Virus record (IMG/VR): IMGVR_UViG_3300043539_000897
Location: 1-64,000 of that record
Reading direction: 5' to 3' (one strand)
Length of the DNA stretch: 64,000 bases
Source of the DNA: a virus
Within the stretch, counting starts at the first letter, position 1. Each line of letters opens with the position of its first letter. The notes under the pieces were generated by a model. It was not told where the DNA came from. It was given only the letters and a program-made list of their open reading frames with translations, and searched no databases. This document shows, piece by piece, positions 8,267 to 17,618 of this stretch. Position numbers and translations under genes: made by a program.

Positions 8267-8995
8267 ATGTCAGAATTCAGCATGCCCACCGAAATAGTAG
8301 AACTACCCTCTAAGGGTCTTCTCTATCCAGAATCAAACCCTTTATCTTCAGGTAAAATTGAGATGAAGTACATGACTGCAAAAGAAGAGGATATCTTAAC
8401 CAACCAATCTTACATTGAGAATGGAACAGTTATAGATAAGCTTTTAAAGTCCTTGATCGTTTCTAAAATAAACTACGATGATTTAGTTGTTGGAGACAAA
8501 AATGCAGTATTAGTTGCAGCCAGAGTTTTAGGTTATGGAGCAGATTATAGCTTTACCTACAGCGGAAAGACTTACAGTGTAGATTTATCAAAGATCGAAA
8601 ATAAATTTTTCGATGAGAGTTTAATTACCCCGGGAGTAAATGAGTTTAAGTTTACTTTACCGAGCACAGGTACAAACATAACTTTCAAGATCCTAACACA
8701 TAAAGACGAAGATGCAATCAAAAGAGAGCTTGACGGATATAAGAAGATTAGTAAAGATGCAAGTCCTGAGCTTTCTACCCGTTTGAAGTACATGATTGTA
8801 TCAATAGAGGGAAATACTGAAGCTAAGACTATCAGAGAGTTTGTAGACACTAGATTACTTGCAAGAGACTCTAGAGCACTAAGAACTTACATTTCTCAAG
8901 TTCAACCAGACACAGATTTAAATTTTTATCCTGAAGACAGTAACGCAACGGTAGCTATACCGGTGGGGATCTCTTTTTTTTGGCCTGACGCCTGA
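8267..8995 (+). CDS. Baseplate/tail assembly protein, gp26-like
   Basis: 242 aa. Matches the T4 baseplate family of gp26: MPTEIVELPSKGLLYPESNP, then GKIEMKYMTAKEEDILTNQSYI, and a final ISFFWPDA. These proteins act in hub assembly and occupy the place of tail-assembly chaperones between tube and tape measure. The last codons run over eight Ts (8974-8981). The alternative frame is open from 8955 into the next gene, which could yield a longer fused product by frameshift. Confidence 0.8.
   Translation: MSEFSMPTEIVELPSKGLLYPESNPLSSGKIEMKYMTAKEEDILTNQSYIENGTVIDKLLKSLIVSKINYDDLVVGDKNAVLVAARVLGYGADYSFTYSGKTYSVDLSKIENKFFDESLITPGVNEFKFTLPSTGTNITFKILTHKDEDAIKRELDGYKKISKDASPELSTRLKYMIVSIEGNTEAKTIREFVDTRLLARDSRALRTYISQVQPDTDLNFYPEDSNATVAIPVGISFFWPDA
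8974..8981 (+). other. Candidate slippery site (T8)
   Basis: A run of eight Ts near the end of the 8267-8995 gene. A -2 or +1 shift here enters a frame that is open from 8955 to 9269. The new frame reads FFGLTPETISQARMNLFSEI, joining the 9015 gene upstream of its ATG. Tail-assembly chaperones often use such shifts; this one is inferred. Confidence 0.45.
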
Positions 8996-9014
8996 GACTA
9001 TTAGTCAGGCAAGG

Positions 9015-9269
9015 ATGAATTTGTTTTCCGAGATACATGAAATAGTGTTTCACGGCCAGGGAGGGTATGACTATAATACAATCTATAATATGCCATTATG
9101 GCTAAGAAAGTTTACTTTCAGTAGAATTCAAGAATATTACGATAAACAAAACGAGCAGACAAAAGCTGCAAGCAAGAAAGGTAACAGTACATCCTTAATG
9201 GACTCTTCAGGAAATGTAAATAAGATGGAAGCTTTTAAAATGAATCCGGGGAAAGTAGAGTATAAGTAA
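9015..9269 (+). CDS. Baseplate hub assembly protein, gp51-like
   Basis: 84 aa from its ATG, or about 104 codons if read from 8955. Pattern NLFSEIHEIVFHGQGGYDY followed by MPLWLRKFTFSRIQEYY resembles the gp51-like baseplate assembly proteins of T4-like phages. The ATG has a modest AAGG 3 nt upstream. The conserved-looking residues LTPETISQAR just before the ATG suggest that some or all product may come from a frameshift out of 8267-8995. Confidence 0.7.
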   Translation: MNLFSEIHEIVFHGQGGYDYNTIYNMPLWLRKFTFSRIQEYYDKQNEQTKAASKKGNSTSLMDSSGNVNKMEAFKMNPGKVEYK

Positions 9270-9285
9270 AACTTGGAGTCTCAAA

Positions 9286-9294
9286 TATTTATAA
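9286..9294 (+). promoter_or_regulatory. Late-type motif TATTTATAA
   Basis: 10 nt before the tape measure ATG at 9305. Confidence 0.55.
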
Positions 9295-9304
9295 CATATA
9301 AACG

Positions 9305-11632
9305 ATGACTCCCGAAGAAATAAGACTGTTACAGGAAGAAAATAGACTTCTAAGAGAAGGAAGAGCTCTACAGCAGGAGAGTTATGATATTTCTGTACGT
9401 GTTGTTGAGTCATTAAAAGAAGTTTTAGGGATTAGAACAAGGCAGACTACCTTTGATCAGAACTTATTAAATACTAATAAGAAAATAGCGGATGCTATTT
9501 TAAACCAAAAGACAGGGTTATCTTCAGTTAAAGATATTACAAATCAGATTAAAAAGAATAAAGAGTTAATTCTTAAAGCTGATCTACAGAATAAAGCAAT
9601 ACTCTCTACTTTAACAAGAGATGAGAGAACCAAATTAAAAATAACAGAGAAATCTTTACAGAGTGTCGAAAAATTAGCTGCTAAAGAAGCTAAGATGTTA
9701 CAATCTGCTGCAGAAGGTAAAAAGATTAGTGCAGCCAAACTAGCAAGATTACAAACTCAAATTGCCGCAGAAGAAGTTATTCTAAGTACAAATGTTGAAT
9801 CACTAAGCACTCAAGCAAGACAGTTACTTTATTCAAAAACAAATACCAACGAACTTAAAAAACAACTTACACTCCGAGAAAAAGAACTAGTTATTCAAGA
9901 AAAGCTAGATGAAAGCTTAGGAGCAGCCGGTAAACTAACAGAGTTTCTTGGAAAAATACCAGGCGTAGGAAATGCAGCAAGAGAAGCTTTAGCTAAAGTT
10001 ACAAAGACTTTACAAGAAGCTAAAGAAAATGGACAAGGAACCTTCTCAAAGGTAGATTCTCTTAGACTGTTAGGAAATGAATTATTCACCAGTCTTAAAA
10101 AAGGTTTAACCGATCCTCTAGTCTTAGGTCTTGCAGTTGCTGGTACTCTAGTAAAGAAAATGTTCGACCTAAACAACCAATTGGTTGAAACAGGGAGAGC
10201 ATTAGGGTACGCTAAAACTCAAATGACCGGTTTAACTACCGAACTTAACGTTGCAGCAATAGCGTCCGGAGAGTTTTTAGCAACCAACGTTGATTTACTT
10301 AAAACAATACAGCAAGCTACCGATCAGTTAGGAGTACAAGGAGATATTTTAGGTTCTAAAAACGTTGTTGGTGCAACAGTTTTAAGAGACCAGTTAGGAT
10401 TGTCAGCAGAAGAAGCAATAAACTTAGCAGCTAATTCATCCATAGCAGGTCAGAATGTACAGGTTATTGCCGACCAAGCTTACAATGCAGTCGATGCTTT
10501 TAACCTACAGAACAAAACAGCGTTAAACGCTCGTAACATTCTACGAGAGACTGCTAACGTATCCAAGGATCTAGGTGCAAGATTTGCATTTAATACATCT
10601 GAGATAGCAAAAGCAGTAACAGAGGCTAAGAACCTTGGATTAACTTTAGGGGAAATAAGCGGAGTTGCTAATAATTTATTACAATTTGAATCTTCAATAA
10701 CAGCAGAACTTGAAGCTGAATTACTAACAGGTAAAGATTTAACTTTAGAAAAAGCAAGGCAGCTTGCTTTAAATAATGATTTAGGAGGGCTTGCTAAGGA
10801 ATTAGAAGCACAGAGTGTTTCAACATTGGAGTATTCTAAAATGAATAGATTTCAACAAGAAGCCATAGCTAAAGCAGTTGGAATGACTAGCGAACAGTTA
10901 GGAAAGTCTTTATACCAGCAGGAATTAAATAACCTAAGTGCCGAACAGTTCAAAGCTATTTATGGAGAACAGAATTATGAGGCTGCAAAACAAGTATCTA
11001 TTCAACAGAGACTTGAAAAAGCAATCACAAAGGTAGCTGATGCATTGACTCCGGTATTAGAATTAATTGCATCTGCAGCAAGCAACGCTGGTTTACTTTA
11101 CGGAGTTATTGGATTGATTGGAGCTGTTTCTTTGGCTAGAACTATTGGAAGTTTGGTAATTATGGCAAGCACTTTAGCAAGCGGTGCAGTAGGAGCAGCA
11201 GGACTGGCTTCAGCATTAACGCTTGGAATAACTGCAGTTGCTATCGTAGGTGGAATTGCCGCAATTACGAGTGCACTATCATCTGCAAACAATTCAGCAC
11301 AATCAGTACAGGACGGTACTGTAGGACCAGGAAAAGGACCTTTCACAATCACAGATAAGTTTGGAGCAACAGCAATTACAGATGCTAGAGACGGAATCGC
11401 AGTATCACCAAATATAAAAAGAACTGCAGAAGGTGATAAAAACGCATCACCAACCATTAGAAGAGCTTCCGAAGAACCTAAGACCCCTACAATAGATTTT
11501 CTACCAATGATTTCAGAATTAAAAGCAGTTAAAGATGTTTTAGGTCAAATATTATCAAAAGAAGGAACTCTTAAAATCGACAGCAGTAAAGCAGGTACAG
11601 CATTTAATATGGGACGCTCTAAAACGCAATAA
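9305..11632 (+). CDS. Tail tape measure protein
   Basis: 775 aa. Long Lys/Glu/Leu coiled coils occupy the first 230 residues. A mostly helical middle follows, then a hydrophobic Ala/Gly-rich region (about residues 598-660, LLYGVIGLIGAVSLARTIGS onward), and a C-terminal region with GKGPFTITDKFGATAITDAR, a form of the DKF.../DG motif seen near the ends of tape measures. It follows the two chaperone-like genes, the canonical position. Tape measures set tail length at roughly 1.5 angstrom per residue, which would give a tail of about 115 nm. Confidence 0.85.
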   Translation: MTPEEIRLLQEENRLLREGRALQQESYDISVRVVESLKEVLGIRTRQTTFDQNLLNTNKKIADAILNQKTGLSSVKDITNQIKKNKELILKADLQNKAILSTLTRDERTKLKITEKSLQSVEKLAAKEAKMLQSAAEGKKISAAKLARLQTQIAAEEVILSTNVESLSTQARQLLYSKTNTNELKKQLTLREKELVIQEKLDESLGAAGKLTEFLGKIPGVGNAAREALAKVTKTLQEAKENGQGTFSKVDSLRLLGNELFTSLKKGLTDPLVLGLAVAGTLVKKMFDLNNQLVETGRALGYAKTQMTGLTTELNVAAIASGEFLATNVDLLKTIQQATDQLGVQGDILGSKNVVGATVLRDQLGLSAEEAINLAANSSIAGQNVQVIADQAYNAVDAFNLQNKTALNARNILRETANVSKDLGARFAFNTSEIAKAVTEAKNLGLTLGEISGVANNLLQFESSITAELEAELLTGKDLTLEKARQLALNNDLGGLAKELEAQSVSTLEYSKMNRFQQEAIAKAVGMTSEQLGKSLYQQELNNLSAEQFKAIYGEQNYEAAKQVSIQQRLEKAITKVADALTPVLELIASAASNAGLLYGVIGLIGAVSLARTIGSLVIMASTLASGAVGAAGLASALTLGITAVAIVGGIAAITSALSSANNSAQSVQDGTVGPGKGPFTITDKFGATAITDARDGIAVSPNIKRTAEGDKNASPTIRRASEEPKTPTIDFLPMISELKAVKDVLGQILSKEGTLKIDSSKAGTAFNMGRSKTQ

Positions 11633-11637
11633 GCAAA

Positions 11638-11646
11638 TATTTATAA
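11638..11646 (+). promoter_or_regulatory. Late-type motif TATTTATAA
   Basis: 14 nt before the ATG at 11661; probably drives the baseplate operon 11661-18314. Confidence 0.55.
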
Positions 11647-11660
11647 TAAATTAACAAACA

Positions 11661-12071
11661 ATGGGACTATTAATAAAATTACAGACTCAAGGCTCTGATT
11701 TAACTACTTTGGACGGTAAAACCCCTGCATCATACAGTGGTGTTAGTAACTATCCGCAGGATTTAGCTAAGTCACAGTTAGATTTAGATGGATTAACACC
11801 AGTGTCTTACGATCAGTTAACTAAATACCCGGAAGGTCTAGCTAAGTCTCAATTAGATTTAGATGGTAAAGATCCTGTAGCTTATGATCAACTCACCGAC
11901 TACCCTGCCGGTTTAGCAAAATCACAATTAGATCTAGACGGAAAAACTCCTACAGGTTATAACCAGCAGACAAACTACGTAGCCGGTCTAGCTAAATCAC
12001 AATTAGACTTTGACGGTAATAAACCAACAATACCCGGAAAATATCCATATTTAGATAACTTACCTAAGTAA
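11661..12071 (+). CDS. 25-residue repeat protein
   Basis: 136 aa. After 16 residues the protein consists of four tandem 25-residue repeats (starting at residues 17, 42, 67 and 92) and a fifth partial one. Consensus: LDGKTPxxYxQLTxYPxG followed by LAKSQLD. Repeats differ by substitutions only, never by length. No known family recognised. It lies between tape measure and baseplate genes and its stop overlaps the next start (TAATGG), so it is probably a virion or tail-assembly component. Repeat number might vary among relatives. Confidence 0.7.
   Translation: MGLLIKLQTQGSDLTTLDGKTPASYSGVSNYPQDLAKSQLDLDGLTPVSYDQLTKYPEGLAKSQLDLDGKDPVAYDQLTDYPAGLAKSQLDLDGKTPTGYNQQTNYVAGLAKSQLDFDGNKPTIPGKYPYLDNLPK
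11709..12008 (+). repeat. Four tandem 75-bp coding repeats
   Basis: DNA behind the 25-residue repeats of the 11661 gene. Copies are diverged at third positions but keep exact 75-bp spacing, pointing to old duplication under protein-level selection. Confidence 0.85.
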
Positions 12072-14119
12072 TGGGGTTAATCGACCTAAAAACTGATCTA
12101 AAGAGTTTAAAATACTCTAAGGACAGGATAGGTGGAGGATCAAGCAATCAACCGTTTGTCCGAAAGTCTATACCTGATGGGTTTAATGCGGTCGGAAATA
12201 CAGGGGGATTAGATGTTTTAACCCGAGGCGGTTCTTTAATTTTTCAAAGTATTGCAGATGATGCTTCTAGATTAACTAAGTTATTATTAACAGCAAATAC
12301 TTTCCAAGGACCTGCTTTTACAATAAAGCAGAATGTACTATCAAGGCAAAACGTCCAGACTCAAGCTAGTCCCAAGGGTCTAAACCAAGGTGCTTATTTA
12401 CCAACTAGTACAATTGCTCAAGCAATAGTTAATGGTGGAGGATTACATTTTAATACATTTGGTAAAAATCCTATTCCGGATAGTATAGGGAGTTTGAGAA
12501 CGTATACAGACGTTGTTACTTCAAGACAGCCTGAAGTTAGTAATAGACTAGTAAAGTTTGCAAATAGTTTTGTTGATGATAGGAAAATATCAAACGTACT
12601 ATACAGCTACCCAGGTGGACCTGGTTCTATTTTAGGAGTTGGCCAAACCAGAATTACTATCCCAGGTGAACAAAGAACAGGGATTAATAACAATAAAGCT
12701 GATTATAAGTATTTAGAAAGATATGTTATACTAAAAGATGCTACTTTATTAACAGGAGCTTCAAATAAAGCATTTCAATCTCGAATTATAAATCAAGTAG
12801 AGTATGGGTACAGTGAAAACAAAACACAGGAAATTATAGGTCTTAATACAGCAAAAGATACATTCTCAGCAATTTACGGAGTTAACTACGTACAAGAATT
12901 ACCTACAGCTGATTCAATTCGTATATACCAAGCAACAGATGGAACCGGTACTAAAAATGCAGTTGATTTAACTACTAATTCAATTTACGCAACACTAAGT
13001 AACCTAACCGGTTCTTTATACATTCCAGTAACAGGTAGTGCTAGTAACTCAGGGAAAGTACCAGATGCTTTTAGGAGAGAATCACAACCGACAGTTACAG
13101 CAGATAAAGATAATGTTGATAATTTACAAAACTTAACAGCATTTACTTACGATCAAGATCAATTACAGCAAAGCGTTTCTTACAGACAAACTGGTCAAAT
13201 TAGAGATTTTAGGAAAGAGCTAAGAAACATAAACAATGCAGACGCAAAAGCAGTAGGTGCTAACGTATTAGCTCCTTCTTATACAGAAGAAAATATTGAA
13301 AAAAGAGTTCACTTAGGAAATCCTGGACTAAAAGGTGATGTAAGTGATTACAGTAAAGGCAAAAGACAGTACACAGTCGGGAATACAGAAGGTGCACGGC
13401 TAGGAGCAGTTGATACAATAAACGCTCTACCTTTATACCAATCTGACAATGTTTCAGGAGATAAAGATAAAGACGTAAACGACCTAGTCAAATTCAGAAT
13501 TGCCGTAATGGATTCAAATGGAATAAATGAAAATAATAAACAGATAAGAACATTTATTCACTTTAGAGCATTTTTAAATAACATAAGCGATAACTATACT
13601 GCAGATTGGCAACCTCACAAATATGTAGGTAGAGGGGAAAATTTTTATACTTATAGTGGCTTTGATAGAAAAGTTTCATTATCTTGGACAGTATATGCTC
13701 AATCAAAAGAAGAGCTTATTCCAATGTATAAAAAACTTAACTACTTAGCTTCTTCATTAGCACCGGATTACAACAACGGTTTTATGAGAGGGGTGTTAGT
13801 AGAGTTGACTATCGGAGGGTACTTCTTTAACCAACCCGGATTCATTACAGGACTAACTTACGACCTATCAGAAGAATCAACCTGGGAAATAGGAATTAAC
13901 GATAATGGCTTTACAGATCCACGAAATAGGGGGGATGATTTTGTAAAAGAGTTACCGCATATGATCAAAGTATCGAGCTTTAACTTTACACCGATTCATA
14001 AGTTTACTCCACAAGTTCAAAAAATCGATGGAAAATTTGAAACTCCTACCAATTTAGGGAACGGACCTCAGAGATATATTGCTTTAGATAGCGGGTACGA
14101 TAATAACTATCAGAGTTAA
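12071..14119 (+). CDS. Baseplate tube/initiator protein, gp48/gp54-type candidate
   Basis: 682 aa. The C-terminal 200 residues carry the recognisable part: FIHFRAFLNNISDNYTADW, YSGFDRKVSLSWTVYAQSKE, then MYKKLNYLASSLAPDY, GFMRGVLVELTIGGYF, and STWEIGIN. I know this pattern from baseplate proteins that extend the tube fold in T4-like environmental phages. The N-terminal 450 residues are low in recognisable motifs. Its stop overlaps the start of the LysM-type gene at 14119. Confidence 0.6.
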   Translation: MGLIDLKTDLKSLKYSKDRIGGGSSNQPFVRKSIPDGFNAVGNTGGLDVLTRGGSLIFQSIADDASRLTKLLLTANTFQGPAFTIKQNVLSRQNVQTQASPKGLNQGAYLPTSTIAQAIVNGGGLHFNTFGKNPIPDSIGSLRTYTDVVTSRQPEVSNRLVKFANSFVDDRKISNVLYSYPGGPGSILGVGQTRITIPGEQRTGINNNKADYKYLERYVILKDATLLTGASNKAFQSRIINQVEYGYSENKTQEIIGLNTAKDTFSAIYGVNYVQELPTADSIRIYQATDGTGTKNAVDLTTNSIYATLSNLTGSLYIPVTGSASNSGKVPDAFRRESQPTVTADKDNVDNLQNLTAFTYDQDQLQQSVSYRQTGQIRDFRKELRNINNADAKAVGANVLAPSYTEENIEKRVHLGNPGLKGDVSDYSKGKRQYTVGNTEGARLGAVDTINALPLYQSDNVSGDKDKDVNDLVKFRIAVMDSNGINENNKQIRTFIHFRAFLNNISDNYTADWQPHKYVGRGENFYTYSGFDRKVSLSWTVYAQSKEELIPMYKKLNYLASSLAPDYNNGFMRGVLVELTIGGYFFNQPGFITGLTYDLSEESTWEIGINDNGFTDPRNRGDDFVKELPHMIKVSSFNFTPIHKFTPQVQKIDGKFETPTNLGNGPQRYIALDSGYDNNYQS

Positions 14120-14415
14120 TGGATAGATATCAAAACATACCACAAACAAAATATAATGGAAAGCGAGCCTATAGGACTTCTCGTTATCCGGAAATACCTT
14201 TGAACGAAAATGATATTTACGTTATTACAACTATTGGAGATCGTTTTGATTTATTAGCACAGCAGTATTACGGTGACAGTTCATTATGGTGGGTTATTTC
14301 AACTGCAAATCAAGAACTAAAGCAAAACTCGTTAGTACCACCTCTTGGAGGTCAAATTAGAATACCTTACAATCCAATTGAGGTCGTTAATCAATTTAAT
14401 ATAATAAACTCGTGA
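14119..14415 (+). CDS. Baseplate wedge protein with LysM-like fold, gp53-like
   Basis: 98 aa. The core VITTIGDRFDLLAQQYYGDS followed by SLWWVISTANQ and PLGGQIRIPY is the LysM-like pattern shared by gp53 of T4 and gpX of P2, which bind wedge or hub parts of the baseplate. It is translationally coupled to its neighbours (overlap upstream, 1 nt gap downstream). Confidence 0.8.
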   Translation: MDRYQNIPQTKYNGKRAYRTSRYPEIPLNENDIYVITTIGDRFDLLAQQYYGDSSLWWVISTANQELKQNSLVPPLGGQIRIPYNPIEVVNQFNIINS

Positions 14416-14416
14416 T

Positions 14417-17400
14417 ATGGGGAACATTACAGGAGAAGGTTTTAAACCACATGTTGCCGATCAGATAAAACAAAGGCAGAAACAACTTGGAGACACTTCA
14501 AGATCTACCTCCCAGTTACTACAGCAAAATGCAAATTCAGCTTGGATAAAGCTTACATCGGCCATTGTAATTAAGTATCCTGACAAATTTAGATATAAAG
14601 ATCCTGATATAGCTAAAAGATATAGCTTGTTCGGAGGTACTTTAAAAGATGGTACTGTGCTAGGTGGGTTGGATTCATATACTGCTTTTGGTTATGAACA
14701 AGGTCCAAGGCCAGCACCGGGCATTGTTTTTTTTGAAACTAAAAATAGAAACAGAGGTTCTATAAGAGAATCTACCATTAACATAAAAGCTTACAGTAGA
14801 GAGCAGTTTGAACTGCTAGATATACTTTACCTAAGACTTGGATATTCAGTATTTATAGAATTTGGAAATAGCTTATACTACGACAACGAAGGTAACTACA
14901 CAGCATTTAAAGATTCAGACACATTAACATCTAAATTTTTAGATAATACATACACAGGTGATCAAGCTAAGCTACTCATTGATATCGAACAAAAGAAGAT
15001 AAATACATCTGCTAACTACGATGCAATCTTTGGTAGGATAAGTAATTTTACTTGGAGCTTCCTTCCAGACGGATCCTATGATATTACAGTAGTTATAATG
15101 AGTTACGGAGATGTTATTGAATCTCTAAAAATGAACGTTATGCCAGAGGATAGTCCCAGCGGTATACTAACTCAAGAACAGAAAAAACAGGAAGCACAAG
15201 CTAAGGCAGATCAACAAGCAAAACTTGCAGATGCTAAGACAGATTATGAAGTTATTGATATCTTAAAAAATATCAGCGTTTTAGGTCGATTATTTTATGA
15301 TATTAGGCAAGATTTAATTAAAACAACAACAAACGGTACTTTCAGATGTAGATCTTTAGCTACTGCTAATCCTTTCAGGTTTAAAGGAGGTGTTTATAAA
15401 AAATACGATGCAATAAAAATTTTTAATGCAGAAAGTAATGAAATTTACTTTTACATTAGATTCGGTGCATTGCTACAGTATATGTGGGATACAAATATGA
15501 TCTATGTAAATCTTAATGCACAGAACCCACTCATTACTTTAGATAACGACCCTGAGACTAATCTCATATACAAAACACCATATACGGTTTCTGCTAACCC
15601 GCAAATCTGTGTTGTTAGAACCCCAGTAGAACTATTAAATGCAGCCGGAGGAGAAATATTCCCTCAAATCCCAGATGAAGGAATTTTTCAAGACCCAACA
15701 CATAAAGATGCAGGAAGATTAATGAACGTGTATGTTAATATGGCATACGTACTAAAAGAAATAAACGGATTAAAAGACAATAATAACAAAGTACCTATTT
15801 TTGATTTATTAAAATCAATTTGTAACGGTATACAAAGTTCATTAGGAGCACAAAATAAATTAGAGCCTACAATCGATGCCGAAGAGGGAAGATTTTATAT
15901 TGTTGAGGAAGTAGTTATTCCTTCCCGGCAACCCAAACCGTCTACAAGCGGAATAATTAAACTTTACGGATTAAATCCAGACAAAGAAGGCTCTTTTGTT
16001 AGAGACTTTGGAATTAAGACTGAAATTACAAATGAATTAGCTTCAACTATTACGATTGGAGCACAAGCTAATGGGTACATAAAAGGTGAAGATGCTACTG
16101 CTTTTTCTAAATGGAATAGAGGATTGGATGATAGAATACTACCAATTAAAACCAACAAAGGGGAAACTCAAGCCGACAGAGATGCAAAAGCAGCTAAACA
16201 AGCTCAATTAGGACAAGCATATTTAAGTATACAACAAGAATATCTAAACTATATTCAAGGATTGGTTGATTATACATGGGACGAAGAAAAAGTATCTGAG
16301 TTTAGCAGTATTTTAACTAACATGATTACTTTTGCTCAATCAGCGACTGCAGTTAATACTGATACAGCTACCGGAATATTAGGGTTCTTACCAATCAACC
16401 TGAATATGACCATTGACGGAATATCAGGAATAAAGATTTACCAGCAGTTTGCAGTAGATAGTAGCTTCCTTCCATACAATTACGGTTCAACTTTACAGTT
16501 TTTAATAAGAGGAATTGCACATAGAATTCAAGACAACCAATGGACAACCAGTATTGACACAGTAGTAGTGCCAAACTCAGTAGTTGTCCTAAGTAGCTCA
16601 CAAGATTTTGGAGGAGTAAAAGCTTCTGCAGGACCAACAGGAACATCAGGGCCTGCTGCAGCACCGACCGGCGTAGTTGTTTATCCTTCGAATACTCCCG
16701 GACCGGTAAGACTAAAATTGAGAAGATTAAAAGAAGTCACGACTCCTGGGTCACAGACTATTGGACAAACATTAGGAACACTAGAGTTATTTGACAATGC
16801 TGGTAAAAAACTAAAAGACTTCACCACTGTAGAGCTGCTATGGAAAGGTAATAATTCAAGCATAAGCTGTATTCCACCAGGGAGATACCCTTTTACAAAA
16901 TCAAAAGCAAACAACAATCCGGGATTAGGATCTGTATTCAGACTTGGTGATGTTCCTTACCGAGGAGGTATCCTTATTCACGCAGGATCATCATACAAGG
17001 ATAGTAACGGATGTATTCTACCTGGGATTGTAGCTCAGGGAGATAAGACAGGGGATAAAGTCCCTGATAATAAATCAACTAAAGATGCAATGAGAGAACT
17101 GCTTGATGCAATATACCCGGCCGGTGCACCGAACAATACTTATATTATTGAAGTTTATGGAATAAAGGATAAAAAGTATATCGAAGAAAGAACAGGAGCT
17201 GAGTATGCAAACCCATCTAGCTTACCTGCTTCAGATCCAGGAACAGCATCAAGAAGTACTTACATACAGTATGCAAGACTGCTAAATGATGTGCTGCTAT
17301 TAAAAGATGGTTTTGATAACTTGAGACCTCTATTAAAAGCTACTAAAGGTACTCTTAATGATAACGAAGCAGAAGCAGTAGCTAGAATGAGAGGGTTAAT

Positions 17401-17614
17401 AAACGAAAATATAACCCCAGCTGTTTGGAAGAACAAATTAGATTTAAGTAAATTAACCCCATACCACAAGAAGCTATTCAGGGAACAATTTACTGCTTTG
17501 ATGAATGCAATAGTGAGTAAAGTAGGAGCAAAGTCTTTTCCGTTTAAATTCCCATCAACCACTGATCAAACAAAGTACGGTAAAGACAGAATAATAATGA
17601 ATGTAGACTACTAA
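14417..17614 (+). CDS. Baseplate hub protein with DUF5675 domain
   Basis: 1065 aa. Residues 1 to about 700 look like a hub protein (FFETKNRNRGSIRESTINIK, REQFELLDILYLRLGYSVFI, FGRISNFTWSFLPDGSYDIT; near residue 645 LGFLPINLNMTIDGISGIKI). A DUF5675-type domain follows at about 755-915: LGTLELFDNAGKKLKDF, SISCIPPGRYPF, RGGILIHAGSS, NGCILPG. The HAG...GC spacing recalls L,D-transpeptidase-like YkuD enzymes, but catalysis is unproven. A helical tail ends the protein. By analogy with T4 gp27/gp5, the domain may act on the host cell wall during entry. Confidence 0.7.
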   Translation: MGNITGEGFKPHVADQIKQRQKQLGDTSRSTSQLLQQNANSAWIKLTSAIVIKYPDKFRYKDPDIAKRYSLFGGTLKDGTVLGGLDSYTAFGYEQGPRPAPGIVFFETKNRNRGSIRESTINIKAYSREQFELLDILYLRLGYSVFIEFGNSLYYDNEGNYTAFKDSDTLTSKFLDNTYTGDQAKLLIDIEQKKINTSANYDAIFGRISNFTWSFLPDGSYDITVVIMSYGDVIESLKMNVMPEDSPSGILTQEQKKQEAQAKADQQAKLADAKTDYEVIDILKNISVLGRLFYDIRQDLIKTTTNGTFRCRSLATANPFRFKGGVYKKYDAIKIFNAESNEIYFYIRFGALLQYMWDTNMIYVNLNAQNPLITLDNDPETNLIYKTPYTVSANPQICVVRTPVELLNAAGGEIFPQIPDEGIFQDPTHKDAGRLMNVYVNMAYVLKEINGLKDNNNKVPIFDLLKSICNGIQSSLGAQNKLEPTIDAEEGRFYIVEEVVIPSRQPKPSTSGIIKLYGLNPDKEGSFVRDFGIKTEITNELASTITIGAQANGYIKGEDATAFSKWNRGLDDRILPIKTNKGETQADRDAKAAKQAQLGQAYLSIQQEYLNYIQGLVDYTWDEEKVSEFSSILTNMITFAQSATAVNTDTATGILGFLPINLNMTIDGISGIKIYQQFAVDSSFLPYNYGSTLQFLIRGIAHRIQDNQWTTSIDTVVVPNSVVVLSSSQDFGGVKASAGPTGTSGPAAAPTGVVVYPSNTPGPVRLKLRRLKEVTTPGSQTIGQTLGTLELFDNAGKKLKDFTTVELLWKGNNSSISCIPPGRYPFTKSKANNNPGLGSVFRLGDVPYRGGILIHAGSSYKDSNGCILPGIVAQGDKTGDKVPDNKSTKDAMRELLDAIYPAGAPNNTYIIEVYGIKDKKYIEERTGAEYANPSSLPASDPGTASRSTYIQYARLLNDVLLLKDGFDNLRPLLKATKGTLNDNEAEAVARMRGLINENITPAVWKNKLDLSKLTPYHKKLFREQFTALMNAIVSKVGAKSFPFKFPSTTDQTKYGKDRIIMNVDY

Positions 17615-17618
17615 GACT

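Noticed and set aside
8993-9015. Sequencing error fusing the gp26- and gp51-like genes
   Set aside because: The FFWPDA ending looks like a normal gp26-type C-terminus, and tail chaperones are commonly two overlapping frames, so two genes with a possible frameshift is the better reading.
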